Source: an uncultured Methanoregula sp. (GTDB lineage Archaea; Halobacteriota; Methanomicrobia; Methanomicrobiales; Methanospirillaceae). From it: a stretch of 64,000 nucleotides of DNA. Location of the stretch: positions 1,793,419 through 1,857,418 of the forward strand of contig NZ_OY781872.1 in assembly GCF_963677065.1 (NCBI RefSeq), read 5' to 3'. Position 1 is the stretch's first letter; the number at the start of each line of letters is the position of its first letter. This document shows, one piece after another, positions 45,213 to 55,807 of the stretch. The notes beneath the pieces were generated by a model, which was not told the origin of the DNA, made no database searches, and saw only the letters and a program-made list of their open reading frames with translations. The position numbers and the translations under genes are program-made.

Positions 45213-45815
45213 ATGATCGATAACGACTCCCGTGATGCCATTACCGAGATGATCAATATCGGGGTGGGACGGGCTGCCGGCATCCTCAATGAGATCACGG
45301 GCTCGAACATCAAACTCCGGGTTCCCAATCTTCACATCATCCGGTTTGGCGATCTTCCGGGTGCTCATCTCAATCTTATGGGAAACGAGCGGCTCTCGAC
45401 CGTCATGCAGGAGTTCCATGGTAATTTTTCCGGAACCACCTCGCTTGCCTTTTCCTCGGAGAGCGCAGCCTCGCTTGTACAGTTGCTCTCCGGCGAGACC
45501 GGGCCGGCACCGGATATGGATGCCGTTTCGGTCGAGACATTGAAAGAAGTGGGAAATATCATCATCAACGCGGTGATGGGCTCGATCTCGAATGTTCTTG
45601 CAGAAAACCTCGTCTTTACCCTGCCGGAATATTGTGAAGGGAACATGAATGAGATCGCCTCCGGCCGCCACGCCATCAAACCCGACGACTGGATCATCCT
45701 TGCACAGACCCAGTTCATGATCGAGTCCATGAGTATCGAAGGCATGATCCTGCTGGTGCTGGAAGTCGGTTCGCTCGACAGGCTTGTCCAGAGTATCCAA
45801 AAGCACCATTCATGA
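45213..45815 (+). CDS. cheC: CheC-like CheY-phosphate phosphatase
   Basis: 200 residues from the ATG at 45213; a GTG at 45201 overlapping the CheY stop is an alternative. Two CheC active-site motifs are present: RDAITEMINIGVGRAAGILN, then SVETLKEVGNIIINAVMGSI, each with the ExxN pair and a downstream Pro. CheC removes phosphate from CheY-P and can bind CheD (not seen here). It is cotranscribed with cheY and the next kinase-like gene. Confidence 0.9.
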   Translation: MIDNDSRDAITEMINIGVGRAAGILNEITGSNIKLRVPNLHIIRFGDLPGAHLNLMGNERLSTVMQEFHGNFSGTTSLAFSSESAASLVQLLSGETGPAPDMDAVSVETLKEVGNIIINAVMGSISNVLAENLVFTLPEYCEGNMNEIASGRHAIKPDDWIILAQTQFMIESMSIEGMILLVLEVGSLDRLVQSIQKHHS

Positions 45816-45825
45816 GGTGAAAGGG

Positions 45826-46944
45826 ATGAGCGGGACTGAAATCAACCGGGAATGTCTTTTCCTCTATGATCATCTCCACATTGGCATCCTTGTTGTACGA
45901 AAGGATCACACCATCTGTTTCTGGAACCGGTGCCTGGAGGAATGGACCGGGATAAAAAGAGACGATGTCAAAGGTGCCAGCCTCTTCTCCCGCTTCCCGC
46001 AGCTCGATACCCCTTCGATCCGTGCAAGGTTTCCCGCGGTGTTTGAACAGGGGCCCCCGGTCTTCCTCTCCTCACGGTTCCATCCCAACCTCATCCCGTC
46101 GCCCCTGCCCGACGGTTCCTTGCGTGTCCAGAAAGGATCCATCCTGCCGTTTCGGCTGGAAGAGGAGACCTTTGCCATGCTTGTTATCGAAGATGTGACC
46201 GATCAGGTGCACCAGGTTACCGAGTACCGCAGAATGCGGGACATAGCGCGGCAGGAACTCTCTGAGAGGATGAATGCGCAGATCGCTCTCCGGATTGCCA
46301 ATGCGAAGCTCAGTCTCTTCTCGGATATTACTCTCCAGGACATCCGTAGTCAGGTGGTAGCTGCCCGGGGATTTGATCATTTACTCCGGATGAACCTGTC
46401 CTCAATCGAGAAGAGCAGGACGTATTCTGAGAAGATCGACGGGCAGCTGGCCCTTATCGAGAAATATGTGACAATGATGCTTGAGTTTGTCCAGCTGGGT
46501 GCAGCAGTTCCCACGTGGCAGCTTCTGGACCCGATCCTCCGGAAAGCAAAACTGGATGCCCAGCTTCAAAACCTTGAGATCGGCTCAGGGGTAGAGAATC
46601 TTGAGATCTTTGCGCCCCCTCTTCTTGATCGTATCGCAATAAACCTGCTGGAGAATGCACAGCAGCACGGGGAAAATCCAGAGGTTCTGGTAAAAATCTC
46701 GTTCCGGGAAGAGCCTGAATATGGCGTTCTCCTGTTTGAGGATAACGGAGCAGGTGTGAAGCCGGAAGACAAGATCGCCATCTTCAAACCCGGCTTCGGG
46801 ACAAAGGTCAAGCTCAGCCTTTACCATACCCGGGAGATTCTTGCCATTACCGGCATCACCATCGATGAGACCGGCATGTTTGGAACGGGTGCCAGGTTTG
46901 AGATGCGTCTCCCGAAGGACACCTACCGTTATGTGCATACCTGA
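45826..46944 (+). CDS. PAS kinase-like protein lacking the phosphoacceptor His
   Basis: 372 residues from MSGTEINREC at 45826. One PAS domain (about 10-125), a coiled linker, then a core of the archaeal HisKA type. Relatives carry TRHDI at the phosphorylation site; here it is SDITLQDIRSQV, with Gln for His. The ATPase keeps an N-box (AINLLENAQQHG) and G1 (FEDNGAGVKPED), but the G2 loop is TKVKLSLYH instead of a GLGL type. I infer an ATP-binding regulator rather than a true kinase. It overlaps nothing but starts 10 bases after cheC. Confidence 0.85.
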   Translation: MSGTEINRECLFLYDHLHIGILVVRKDHTICFWNRCLEEWTGIKRDDVKGASLFSRFPQLDTPSIRARFPAVFEQGPPVFLSSRFHPNLIPSPLPDGSLRVQKGSILPFRLEEETFAMLVIEDVTDQVHQVTEYRRMRDIARQELSERMNAQIALRIANAKLSLFSDITLQDIRSQVVAARGFDHLLRMNLSSIEKSRTYSEKIDGQLALIEKYVTMMLEFVQLGAAVPTWQLLDPILRKAKLDAQLQNLEIGSGVENLEIFAPPLLDRIAINLLENAQQHGENPEVLVKISFREEPEYGVLLFEDNGAGVKPEDKIAIFKPGFGTKVKLSLYHTREILAITGITIDETGMFGTGARFEMRLPKDTYRYVHT

Positions 46945-47397
46945 TGCGGAGTCAGCTCCAGGTTCTCCCGTTTTATGCCTGCGTGCCCCGGTACATTTTC
47001 ATTATTCGCTTCCCCCCATGAGTATTCCATGAAATGGACCGGATCGCTGGTGACCTGTGAAGATAGTCAGGATACCGTACCCACAGCTGAAATCATCGAA
47101 CCCCCCAGTCAATAAACGGTTACCGGACTGGATCACTCAGGGAGAACCTCGTACCCTGTACCCGGATGTGATCGCCCAATAATTTAGAGAAATGCAGCAA
47201 TAACCGGCGATCTCTTTTGGGGATGGAGAATAGTTGGCAGGGGTTGCCGATACCAGGGCGCAGTTATTGATAACATACCGTTTTCAAAGAAGATGTGTCG
47301 TTACGAGACGTTGATCTGAAAAGTGTGGTGCCCCGGCCGGGCATTTTCTTCTCACGATTTTTACCATCGATTCGGTAAAAAAATGCTACTGTTTGCT
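46945..47397. other. Spacer without a supported gene
   Basis: About 450 bases between the pseudokinase and the valS 3' end (valS is on the opposite strand, so both transcripts end here). No hairpin of note, no plausible ORF and no repeat were seen beyond AT-rich ends. Confidence 0.4.
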
Positions 47398-49989
47398 TTA
47401 CTGCTTTGCAACCGTCACAATGACATCGCCAATCGTGAGAACATCCACTTTTGCGCCCTCTTCCATGTAGGAATATTTGGGCGTGAAGACGTTCTCGGGC
47501 ATGGCTGTCTCGACGCCACCCAGCATAATCGTCTTCGGCGGGTTAGCGAGCTCTGCCGGTGAGAGCGCTTTCACCGCGTCCATGAACGCCTGCCCCTCCT
47601 TCTTGAAAGTCTTGCCGACAATCGAGCGGTTGAACTCGATATCGGTGATGGCCCGGTCGAGCTTGGCAACATCGGTACGCCAGTGGACATCCGCGTTGAG
47701 CGTACGGCCGGTATCGCCTTCGTCATTGACGGTGTGCGGGGCATAGATGGTGACTTTCCCGAGCGGGGCATTGAGGGCAAGGCCGGCGTCGTGCTTGTAC
47801 TTCCGGACTTCGGCTACGACCTGCACGAGCAGGTTGCCTTCCCTTCGTGCCGTCTCGTCTTCGTACGTGAACGAGACCCAGGGCTGCTTATGGACGCTCT
47901 CGCCTTTCAGGTACGAGTAGCATTCCTCGGCAAAGTACGGGGTGAACGGGGCGAGGAGCCGGCAGAGGGCATCGAACGCGGTGTGGAGCACCAGGCAGGC
48001 GCTTCTCCGGGAATTGTCCTGCTGGTAGAGCCGGCCTTTGACGAGTTCGATGTAGTTGTCGGCAAGAACATCCCACGCGAACTCGCGGATGGCCTTGAGC
48101 GCGACATCGAACTGGTAATCCTCCATCGCATTGCTGACCTGCCCGACCGTGTCCGAGAGCCGGACCAGGAGCCAGCGGTCGGCAAGCGCCGTGACCGGTT
48201 CGTTCTCGTCAAACCCGCCTTTCTCAAGCTGCATCAGCGCGAACTTCGTTATGTTCCACATCTTGGTCTGGAACCGGGAGGCCGCGACCACGTCGTTCCA
48301 GTTGAACATGATGTCGGAGCCGGTTGCCGCTCCCATGGCGCCCCACTGCCGGAGGGCATCGGCGCCGTACTTGACCAGGATCTCCTCGGGAACAATGATG
48401 TTGCCCCGGCTCTTGCTCATCTTGAAGCCGTCCTCGCCGAGCACCATGCCGTTGACCAGGATCTCGTTCCAGGGTTTGGATCCGGTGAGCGCAACCGAGC
48501 GCAGGATGGTGTAGAAAGCCCATGTCCGGATGATGTCGTGGCCCTGCGGTCGGATCTGGGCCGGGAAGAACGGGGGCATGCCGGTGCCGTTCCAGCCGGT
48601 CACGTTGAGCACGGAGATGGACGAGTCCATCCAGGTGTCGAGCACGTCTTCTTCTCCGGTAAATGCCGTGTTGCCGCACTTGGGGCAGGGGTGCTTGGGT
48701 TTCGTCAGCGTCGGGTCGACCGGAAGATCCTTCTCATCGGGGAAAACCATCTCGCCGCACTTGGTACAGAACCAGACTGGGATCGGCGTTGCAAAGATCC
48801 GCTGCCGGGATATGCACCAGTCCCACTCCATCTGCTCGACCCAGTTCTCCATTCGGCGGAGCATGTGCTCGGGGTACCACTCGATCTGGTGGGCTGCTTT
48901 CTGGATCTCGTCGGGCTTGATCTTGACAAACCACTGCCGCTCGGAAAGGATCTCGATCGGCGTCTTGCAGCGCCAGCAGGTGCCGACCCGCTGGGCCAGT
49001 TTCTCCTGCCGGTGGAGGATCTTCTTCTCCTGCATGTCGGCAAGAATGGCTGCCCGGCACTCGGTGGTGTTGAGTCCCTTGTACTTGCCGGCAATGTCGG
49101 TCATCCGGCCCTTGCGGTCGATGGCCTTCCGGAGCGCGAGATTATGCTGTTTCCACCAGTGGACATCCTGCTTGTCGCCGAACGTACAGATCATGACCGC
49201 GCCCGAGCCGAACGCCGGGTCAACCGCCTCGTCCTGGACAACCGGGACATCGTGGCCGAAGAGCGGCACTTTCATGGACTTGCCTTTCAGCCTGTGGTAC
49301 CGCTCGTCGCCGGGGTGCACGGCTACGGCCACGCAGGCCGCGAGAAGCTCGGGCCTCGTTGTTGCGATCTCCACGCCGTCAAAATCGAAATAATTGAGCT
49401 GCGTCTCGCGGTCCTCGTACGAGACCTCGGCAAACGCGATTGCCGTTTCGCACCGGGTACAGTAATTAACCGGGTGCTCACTCTGGTAGATGTACCCCGA
49501 CTTCTGCATGCGCAGGAATGACAGCTGGGTCTTGCTGTAGTACTGCGGCATCATCGTGATGTACTCGTTACTCCAGTCGGTCGAGAACGCCATCTTCCGG
49601 AGGGTCAGGCGCATGGCCTCGATGTTCTTGATGGTGAGGTCGCGGCACATCTTCCGGAACTCTTCCCGGGATACATCGTTCTTCGTGATGTGGTTGAGCT
49701 CTTCCACCTTGACCTCGGTCGGGAGCCCGTGGCAGTCCCAGCCCTGGGGGAACATCACGTTGAACCCTTTCATGCGCTTGTACCGGGCAAAGAAGTCGAT
49801 ATAACACCAGTTCAGTGCGTTGCCGATATGGAAATTTCCCGTCGGGTACGGCGGGGGCGTATCGATCACGAACTGCGGCTTTTTCGAGTTTTTGTCAAAA
49901 AAGTGATCCTCATCGCGCCAGATTCCCCTCCAGCGCTCCTCCACTTCAGCGAAATCATAGTTCTTCGGCAGTTGATCTGATGGCACCAT
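47398..49989 (-). CDS. valS: Valyl-tRNA synthetase
   Basis: 863 residues from [10 protein letters not shown] at 49989 (frame open to 50037). HIGN at residues 54-57, the editing domain with [23 protein letters not shown] and CPKC zinc-type pairs, and KMSKSRGN at about 523. The anticodon-binding domain and a C-terminal part follow. The last ~60 codons have a relic copy at 43491-43705. Size is normal for archaeal ValS. Confidence 0.97.
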   Translation of the reverse strand: MVPSDQLPKNYDFAEVEERWRGIWRDEDHFFDKNSKKPQFVIDTPPPYPTGNFHIGNALNWCYIDFFARYKRMKGFNVMFPQGWDCHGLPTEVKVEELNHITKNDVSREEFRKMCRDLTIKNIEAMRLTLRKMAFSTDWSNEYITMMPQYYSKTQLSFLRMQKSGYIYQSEHPVNYCTRCETAIAFAEVSYEDRETQLNYFDFDGVEIATTRPELLAACVAVAVHPGDERYHRLKGKSMKVPLFGHDVPVVQDEAVDPAFGSGAVMICTFGDKQDVHWWKQHNLALRKAIDRKGRMTDIAGKYKGLNTTECRAAILADMQEKKILHRQEKLAQRVGTCWRCKTPIEILSERQWFVKIKPDEIQKAAHQIEWYPEHMLRRMENWVEQMEWDWCISRQRIFATPIPVWFCTKCGEMVFPDEKDLPVDPTLTKPKHPCPKCGNTAFTGEEDVLDTWMDSSISVLNVTGWNGTGMPPFFPAQIRPQGHDIIRTWAFYTILRSVALTGSKPWNEILVNGMVLGEDGFKMSKSRGNIIVPEEILVKYGADALRQWGAMGAATGSDIMFNWNDVVAASRFQTKMWNITKFALMQLEKGGFDENEPVTALADRWLLVRLSDTVGQVSNAMEDYQFDVALKAIREFAWDVLADNYIELVKGRLYQQDNSRRSACLVLHTAFDALCRLLAPFTPYFAEECYSYLKGESVHKQPWVSFTYEDETARREGNLLVQVVAEVRKYKHDAGLALNAPLGKVTIYAPHTVNDEGDTGRTLNADVHWRTDVAKLDRAITDIEFNRSIVGKTFKKEGQAFMDAVKALSPAELANPPKTIMLGGVETAMPENVFTPKYSYMEEGAKVDVLTIGDVIVTVAKQ

Positions 49990-50128
49990 TCGGGAGAAGG
50001 TTGGTTTTTTGATAAAATATAGTGATCGTATCGGCATCCCGTTCTTTGGGATTCTGCAATGCTGGTGTCCCGCCGCAACCCTGTGGGGGAGATAAAACTC
50101 TTTTTGCTTGAAAACAAATGACTGATTA

Positions 50129-51331
50129 ATGCAGCGGCAGCGGGGACTCGGGTACGCATCGGCACTGGTGGGTGGCTCGATCCTCCTTGGTCCCTATGTC
50201 CAGCCCCCGTGGCTGATGGCGCTCATCATCATCCTCTTCTCGCTCATCCTCTGGCGGTTCTTCGATACCAAATACATCAGCTATACGTTCTGCATCCTTG
50301 CGGCGCTCTATGGTATCGGTCTTCTCCCCTTCTTTGTCGTGGCTACAACCTTTGCTATGCTGGCCCTGGGGGAGCTGGTCTTCCAGCGGAGCGCCGACGA
50401 TCTCAATACCTACCTCTATTATGTCATCTCAACTGCCTGGGCCGGCGTGCTTGTCATGACGTACCTCCACGTGGATGCGCTCTTAACCATCATCTTCGGT
50501 ATCATCTCTGCCGTGCTTCTCAAGGTGATCCTGCTCAAGTACGAGGACTCGCTGATGATAGAAGGCGTGGGGATCGCCATGACCATGTGGCTGATCCAGG
50601 AGCTCAATTACGAGGCCAACCTCCAGATGGTGGTGGCGGCCGTCATTGTCGGGTTCACGTTCGGGTATTTTGCATTCCGGTCGAAGACCGCCGACCTCTC
50701 CGGCCTCTTCTCGGCGGCTCTTGTCGGGATCATCCTTCTTGTCTTTGCCGACACGCGCTGGTTCTTGATCATGCTCGTCTTCTTCATCCTCGGCTCTGCC
50801 GCAACCAAGTACAAGTTCGAGTACAAGAAGCGGATCGGCGTGGAGCAGGGCCAGAGCGGGGCCCGGGGCTACAAGAACGTGTTTGCCAACGGCATCGTTG
50901 CCGCAGCGGCAGCGGTTCTCTTCGGGGTCTTCCAGCAGCCGGTCTTCATCGTCATGTACGTGGGCTGCGTGGCAACCGCCGCTGCCGATACCCTGGCAAG
51001 CGAGATCGGTGTCACGGGAGGGATCCCGTACCTTATCACGACCCTGAAGAAAGTCCCCATCGGCACGAACGGCGGCGTGACGCTGGTTGGCGAGAGCGTT
51101 GCCCTGCTTGGAGGTTTCCTCGTCTCCCTTGCGGCCCTTCTCCTCGGGGTCATCACGCCCTGGATGCTTGTCATCTGCACGATTGCCGGGTTCGTCGGCA
51201 CCAACATCGACAGCCTTGTCGGGGCTACGCTCGAGAACAAGGGATTTCTCGGCAATGCCGGTACCAACCTCCTTGCAACGATCGGCGGCGGCCTCTTTGC
51301 CCTGGCAGTCTACCTGCTCGTCCCGCTCTGA
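50129..51331 (+). CDS. DUF92 family membrane protein, VTE6-like
   Basis: 400 residues and about eleven membrane segments. The C-terminal half has the family signatures: [32 protein letters not shown] ([15 protein letters not shown]), [15 protein letters not shown] and [18 protein letters not shown]. Plant VTE6 of this family is a phytyl-phosphate kinase, so a polyprenyl-phosphate kinase role in archaeal lipid synthesis is plausible but not shown. Divergent to valS, with 139 bases between. Confidence 0.85.
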   Translation: MQRQRGLGYASALVGGSILLGPYVQPPWLMALIIILFSLILWRFFDTKYISYTFCILAALYGIGLLPFFVVATTFAMLALGELVFQRSADDLNTYLYYVISTAWAGVLVMTYLHVDALLTIIFGIISAVLLKVILLKYEDSLMIEGVGIAMTMWLIQELNYEANLQMVVAAVIVGFTFGYFAFRSKTADLSGLFSAALVGIILLVFADTRWFLIMLVFFILGSAATKYKFEYKKRIGVEQGQSGARGYKNVFANGIVAAAAAVLFGVFQQPVFIVMYVGCVATAAADTLASEIGVTGGIPYLITTLKKVPIGTNGGVTLVGESVALLGGFLVSLAALLLGVITPWMLVICTIAGFVGTNIDSLVGATLENKGFLGNAGTNLLATIGGGLFALAVYLLVPL

Positions 51332-51488
51332 ACAATCCCTGAACTATCAGGGAATGGGAATGGTTCTGGATTTTTTGGAATGCGGCTCTTTTTCCGGCCC
51401 GTGTGTTCGGTCCGTGTGACGAGGATTTCTCCCGGGTTTACCGGTCATGAAGAGATAAAATGAAAAAAAGATCGGGAATTTTGTTTTT

Positions 51489-52331
51489 CTAATATTTGTA
51501 CCAGCGGCCCTTGCTGTCATATTCCCCGGTAACCTGCTGTTCGATGGGGATGGTACCGCTTGCCAGTTTTCTGAAAACACAGGCCTTGTAACTGAAGAGG
51601 ATCGGGACGAGCACGAGACCCGCGATGAAGAGAACTGCAGCAGTAATTCCCATGCTGTCCTTTCCAAGAATGGCAAGCATCTGGTCCGGTGTTATGGCCT
51701 GGATCTGGGCTTCGGTATACTTGGTGAGCGGCTCGAGTTTGTCGTACAGGAAGGCTTCCCAGACCATCATGAGGGGGAAGAGGATGCAGAATATGACAAG
51801 AGCGCTCATCACGCAATACACGATCACGTCGCCAAACCGGGATGTCACGAGCTGGATGCTTCTCTTGATTGCATCGAAGACCGGCCGGTCCTCGAAGATG
51901 GCTGCCGTGTCGAAGAAGAACGTGAAGAACAGGACCGGGATCAGGACCCCGAACATGACTCCGCCTATCAGTGCGGGCTCTGAGGACAAGCCCGCAAGGG
52001 AGAGCGTTGCAACCAGGAGGAAGAAGATGAGCAGGATTGCAAAGATGACCACGAGGAGCGGGAGGAGCATCCGGAAATAGTACTTCAGACCGTTCCGTAA
52101 CAAATCGGCAGGGCCGGATGTGTTCTCTTTTATGGAGGCGAGCAGGCCGGCTATGAAGAGGACCAGGATGAGGCCGGCAAGGACGAGCAGCCGGCTGGCA
52201 AAGAATGTGCCGCTGGTCATCACGAGAATCCAGAGGATGGCAGCAGAAGCGCCGGCAGCGATCCCGGGTATCCAGAGGGCCGGGGACCGGATAAGCAGCC
52301 GGAGCGCTTCTTTCAACTGTTCAACTGCCAT
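51489..52331 (-). CDS. Membrane protein of unknown function
   Basis: 280 residues with six or seven membrane segments (for example LLVVIFAILLIFFLLVATL). MAVEQLKEALRLLIRSPALW at the start resembles DUF4013/DUF7847-type membrane proteins of archaea. A cytoplasmic tail ends DSKGRWYKY. It overlaps nothing, but follows the pyruvate kinase-like gene by 2 bases in the same direction, so they form an operon. Confidence 0.75.
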   Translation of the reverse strand: MAVEQLKEALRLLIRSPALWIPGIAAGASAAILWILVMTSGTFFASRLLVLAGLILVLFIAGLLASIKENTSGPADLLRNGLKYYFRMLLPLLVVIFAILLIFFLLVATLSLAGLSSEPALIGGVMFGVLIPVLFFTFFFDTAAIFEDRPVFDAIKRSIQLVTSRFGDVIVYCVMSALVIFCILFPLMMVWEAFLYDKLEPLTKYTEAQIQAITPDQMLAILGKDSMGITAAVLFIAGLVLVPILFSYKACVFRKLASGTIPIEQQVTGEYDSKGRWYKY

Positions 52332-52333
52332 TG

Positions 52334-52924
52334 TTACCGGACCCTGGGCATGGCCACAATCTCGCGCACCTGGAGGTCAAAGAAATTTGCCGTGTGCGCA
52401 GGCCGGATCACGCAGACCGTATCGGCACCGGTTGCGGTTCCCCCGACTGCGATAACTTCCTCTTCGACACCGATTGCACCGGTGTCGGCTGCTATCAGCA
52501 CGCACTCCACGGCCACCTTGAGACCAACGGCCACAACTCTCCGGAGCGCTTCGGCGATAGCTTCCGTGCGGGAACCCCCGCCGACTTTGGGAGAGCGCGA
52601 GAGTGCGCGTTCAAGACCCGAGAGGGCATGGGTGCCGGTGACGATCGTTACTCCTTCTGCCCGCAGTCTCCTCGCAATCTCATCGGAAAACTCCCAGACG
52701 CCCGGTTTCGTGAAGCCGACAACATGGGTCACGACAACCAGCCGGAGACCCGATCCCTTCATGGCTGCAAAAAAAACCTCAGCGGACTTTCCGGAGCTGC
52801 TGGCGAGAACAATGGTCTTCAGGCCGAGTTCCTTTGCCCGCTCTATGGAGAACCGGGCAGCATCGGCAGTATTCTCCCCGCCCGGTTTATCGAAATAATA
52901 ACACTTTTTCGCAACGAACGTCAT
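52334..52924 (-). CDS. Pyruvate kinase alpha/beta-domain protein
   Basis: 196 residues; the C-terminal domain of pyruvate kinase as a stand-alone protein. Landmarks: YFDKPGGENTADAARFSIER, LKTIVLASSSGKSAEVFFAA, VTHVVGFTKPGVWEF and a C-terminal ATGADTVCVIRPAHTANFF. No barrel with the catalytic site is present, so it is not a pyruvate kinase; its role is unknown. The pattern is widespread in methanogens. Confidence 0.82.
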   Translation of the reverse strand: MTFVAKKCYYFDKPGGENTADAARFSIERAKELGLKTIVLASSSGKSAEVFFAAMKGSGLRLVVVTHVVGFTKPGVWEFSDEIARRLRAEGVTIVTGTHALSGLERALSRSPKVGGGSRTEAIAEALRRVVAVGLKVAVECVLIAADTGAIGVEEEVIAVGGTATGADTVCVIRPAHTANFFDLQVREIVAMPRVR

Positions 52925-53017
52925 AAGTACCTTTTAATAAGCCGGGATGAAAAACTTTGTCAGATTTTGTCCGGGCGAATGTTCCGGATTCTATTATCAG
53001 ATTTGAGGAATACCCCT

Positions 53018-54187
53018 ATGATCACCCTTGCCCTTGCAGGAAAACCCAACTGCGGTAAATCTACCTTTTTCAAGGCAGCAACCATGGCCAATGCCGAGAT
53101 CGCCAACTACCCGTTCACGACCATCAACCCCAACTTCGGGGTAGCCTATGTCCGCACGAAATGTGCCTGCGCCGGCCTGCCGGTCAAGTGCACGCACTGC
53201 ACGGACGGCAACCGCTTTGTTGCAGTGAACCTCATCGATGTGGCCGGGCTTGTTCCCGATGCGCACAAGGGCAAGGGCCTGGGCAACCAGTTCCTCGACA
53301 ACCTCCGGCAGGCCAACGCGATCCTGCACGTCATCGATGCGAGTGGCGGGACGGACAGCGAGGGGAACCCCGTCGGGGTCGGCAACCATGATCCCGAGGT
53401 GGATGTCACGTTCCTCCTCTTCGAGATGACCATGTGGGTCCACGGGATCCTGGACAAGCACTGGTCCCGGATCAGCCGCCAGTCGCAGGGCAAGGGTGCC
53501 GTGATCGAGCAGGGGATCGCCGATACCTTCGTTGGCCTGGGCATAACTCTGGAAGACGTGCGCGACGTGGCTTTGAAACTGAAGCTCGATCTCGTGCATG
53601 CCAGCGTCGAGGACCTTGTCCCGCTCTGCGCCGAGATGGTGAAGATCTCAAAGCCGATGCTTGTTGTAGGGAACAAGTTCGATGAAGCGCCCGAGTCCCT
53701 GCGCACGAAACTCGCTGCCCAGAAGGTCGCGTTTGCAAGCGCAGCATCCGAGCTCGCGCTCCGCAATGCGGCAGCAGCCCATATCATCCAGTACCTGCCG
53801 GGCGACGAGCAGTTCAAAATTGCAAACGAAGCCTCCCTGTCAGCCCCCCAGAAAGCCGGGCTTGCCAGGATTGCGGGTGTCATGAAAGAGTGCAAGGGCA
53901 CCGGTGTCCAGCAGGCCATCAACCGGGCGGTCTTCGAGCTCCTGGACATGATCGTGGTCTACCCGGTGGAGGACGAGAACCACTACTGCAACAAGCAGGG
54001 CGATGTTCTGCCGGACGCGTTCCTGATGCGGAAGGGTTCCACGCCCCACGATCTCGCCTACCAGGTGCACACGGAGATTGGCAAGGGATTCCTGTACGCG
54101 GTTGATGCCCGCACCAAGATGCGGATCAAGGAGACCCATGTGCTCAAGGATGGCGACATCATCAAGATTGTCAGCGCTGCCAAGTAA
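53018..54187 (+). CDS. ychF: YchF/Obg-family P-loop NTPase with TGS domain
   Basis: 389 residues from ATG 53018, with GAGGAA about 10 bases upstream; frames reaching to 52331 are spurious. P-loop GKPNCGKST at 8-16, switch II DVAGLV, and the NKFD motif (VGNKFDEAP) are present. A Cys cluster, CACAGLPVKCTHC, at about 48-60 is notable. A C-terminal TGS domain (about 310-388) follows. YchF acts in ribosome or stress-related quality control. Divergent to the pyruvate kinase-like gene. Confidence 0.93.
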   Translation: MITLALAGKPNCGKSTFFKAATMANAEIANYPFTTINPNFGVAYVRTKCACAGLPVKCTHCTDGNRFVAVNLIDVAGLVPDAHKGKGLGNQFLDNLRQANAILHVIDASGGTDSEGNPVGVGNHDPEVDVTFLLFEMTMWVHGILDKHWSRISRQSQGKGAVIEQGIADTFVGLGITLEDVRDVALKLKLDLVHASVEDLVPLCAEMVKISKPMLVVGNKFDEAPESLRTKLAAQKVAFASAASELALRNAAAAHIIQYLPGDEQFKIANEASLSAPQKAGLARIAGVMKECKGTGVQQAINRAVFELLDMIVVYPVEDENHYCNKQGDVLPDAFLMRKGSTPHDLAYQVHTEIGKGFLYAVDARTKMRIKETHVLKDGDIIKIVSAAK

Positions 54188-54299
54188 GATCCATTTTTTT
54201 TGTTTTTCAGTCCGTGAGTTATTCCGGTCAGCTCAATCTCCTGCATACTGCGGGATGAAACACGGAACCTATATGGTAGCAGACTCTAACGTTTGAACC

Positions 54300-54935
54300 A
54301 TGCAGAGATCCCTGGTTGCGGCCCTGCTCCTGGCCGCAGCCTGCATTGCCGCACTCTTCGCTGCCGGCTGTACCTCCTCTTCTGCGCCTGCGGTTCCCTC
54401 TGTGCCCGAAATGACGGCAGTCCCCCCGACTACTCAGGTCCTTCAGCAAACGATCGCGACACCGGTAGCAACAGCACCGGTCACGACCTCACCCGTTGCG
54501 ATCATTGTCGTGACAACCACCGCTACCGCATCGGACCCGATCCTCCACCGCTGGGTGCGCATCGTGCGGGGCACGACCCCGCAGTCAGGGTACGAGTACA
54601 AGTTCTATCCGGAAGGCACGGTGGTGTACCGTGCGGGACCCGCGAAGATGGTCTCGGGGAACATCCTGATCCAGGAACCGTACACGACCGATACATCCGG
54701 GACCTGGAGCAAGATCGGGGATAACCGGTACCTGGTCAAGATTTACCCGGCCGGTCTCTCGGGGGCCCAGGTGGTCAGCGAGTACACGCTGGTTCCGGAT
54801 TATGTGGACCCCGCATATCCCGGGGTGACCATCCGGGCCCATATCGAGAGCAAGGCCGAGACCGATGCGATCAACAAGGGGATTTCCCGTCACACGGACG
54901 AGATGTATTATCCCGAGCAGGCAAAGATCGATTGA
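54300..54935 (+). CDS. Secreted lipoprotein with Pro/Thr linker
   Basis: 211 residues. Signal peptide with lipobox FAAGC (Cys24). A Thr/Val/Pro/Ala linker runs to about residue 75. The C-terminal domain of ~130 residues has SGYEYKFYPEGTVVYRAGPA and SGTWSKIGDNRYLVKIYP, beta-rich with a two-strand repeat. Same architecture as 3792-4403 and 19702-20211, but the C-terminal domain is different. Unknown function. Confidence 0.82.
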   Translation: MQRSLVAALLLAAACIAALFAAGCTSSSAPAVPSVPEMTAVPPTTQVLQQTIATPVATAPVTTSPVAIIVVTTTATASDPILHRWVRIVRGTTPQSGYEYKFYPEGTVVYRAGPAKMVSGNILIQEPYTTDTSGTWSKIGDNRYLVKIYPAGLSGAQVVSEYTLVPDYVDPAYPGVTIRAHIESKAETDAINKGISRHTDEMYYPEQAKID

Positions 54936-55108
54936 TCTTTTTCCGGTTCGATCAAAATCCGGGCCATTTTACCAACCGCGATAACGGTTCGAGTACCTGA
55001 TAAAATTCCAGAGTGATTGGGATCAGTTGAGCGGTCCGGGGACAGGTATGTTTCCTTCCAGGAGATTACCGCAACAATTATTTCGCTTTGATACGGAAAA
55101 GGGAACAC

Positions 55109-55594
55109 ATGGACCTGAATATTCTCTGGCTGGTACCTATCGCTTACTCCATCCATATTATCGAGGAAAGCCCGCGGTTTGTCCCCTGGGCGATACGGTA
55201 TTTTTCGGCTCCCAAAACATTCGGGCAGTTCATTCTGGGAAACGTCATGTTCATGGCATATGTTATCATTGCCGTGTTCCTTGCAACAACATACCCTTCT
55301 GAATGGACACTTGTGTTGGGTTTATCCACTGCCGCCTGGATATTTTCAAATTTTACCATCCATGCATTCTTCACGCTCACATCCGGAGAATATTCCCCGG
55401 GTGTCGTGACCGCTGGCGCCATCTATGTTCCGGTTGCCCTGTATATTTTTGCCAGTTTCCTGCAGGCCAACCTGCTCTCCGGTGTTGATATTGTCATATC
55501 GGTTTTCCTGGGCGCTTTTATTTTCATGTACATTCCCGTGGCGATCCAGATGTGGCGGGGGAAGTGGAGAAACCGTTCGGGAAGTGCTGTATAA
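55109..55594 (+). CDS. HXXEE domain membrane protein
   Basis: 161 residues from MDLNILWLVP at 55109. Five or so membrane segments. The family motif HIIEESPRFVPW is near the N-terminus, with His and two Glu that could bind metal or act catalytically. HAFFT at the fourth segment supplies another His. HXXEE proteins are of unknown function. The upstream 54936-55108 region has no gene. Confidence 0.75.
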   Translation: MDLNILWLVPIAYSIHIIEESPRFVPWAIRYFSAPKTFGQFILGNVMFMAYVIIAVFLATTYPSEWTLVLGLSTAAWIFSNFTIHAFFTLTSGEYSPGVVTAGAIYVPVALYIFASFLQANLLSGVDIVISVFLGAFIFMYIPVAIQMWRGKWRNRSGSAV

Positions 55595-55807
55595 TAATGG
55601 CTGGGTGCGGCGGGTTGCCGGCGGAGTCTGACAATTGTCATGCTCTTGTCAGACAATTCCCCCGCCCCATTGCCGCTCTTTTCGAAAAAGAGCCGTTCTC
55701 CTTCCATTTTTTTATGCCAAACGGGCACTTTTCCCACAAAGTTTATAACCCGATACAGTGAACAGGAGATTTACCGAGAAGACGAATAAACGGTAGGAGG
55801 TGGATTC

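Noticed and set aside
47683..49521. 612-codon open frame opposite valS
   Set aside because: It lies wholly inside valS on the other strand and has low-complexity, Val/Arg/Asp-rich composition typical of the antisense of a GC-rich gene. ValS carries all synthetase motifs.
52331..53017. 5' extension of the YchF frame
   Set aside because: The extension overlaps the pyruvate kinase-like gene on the other strand; the P-loop and ribosome site define the start at 53018.
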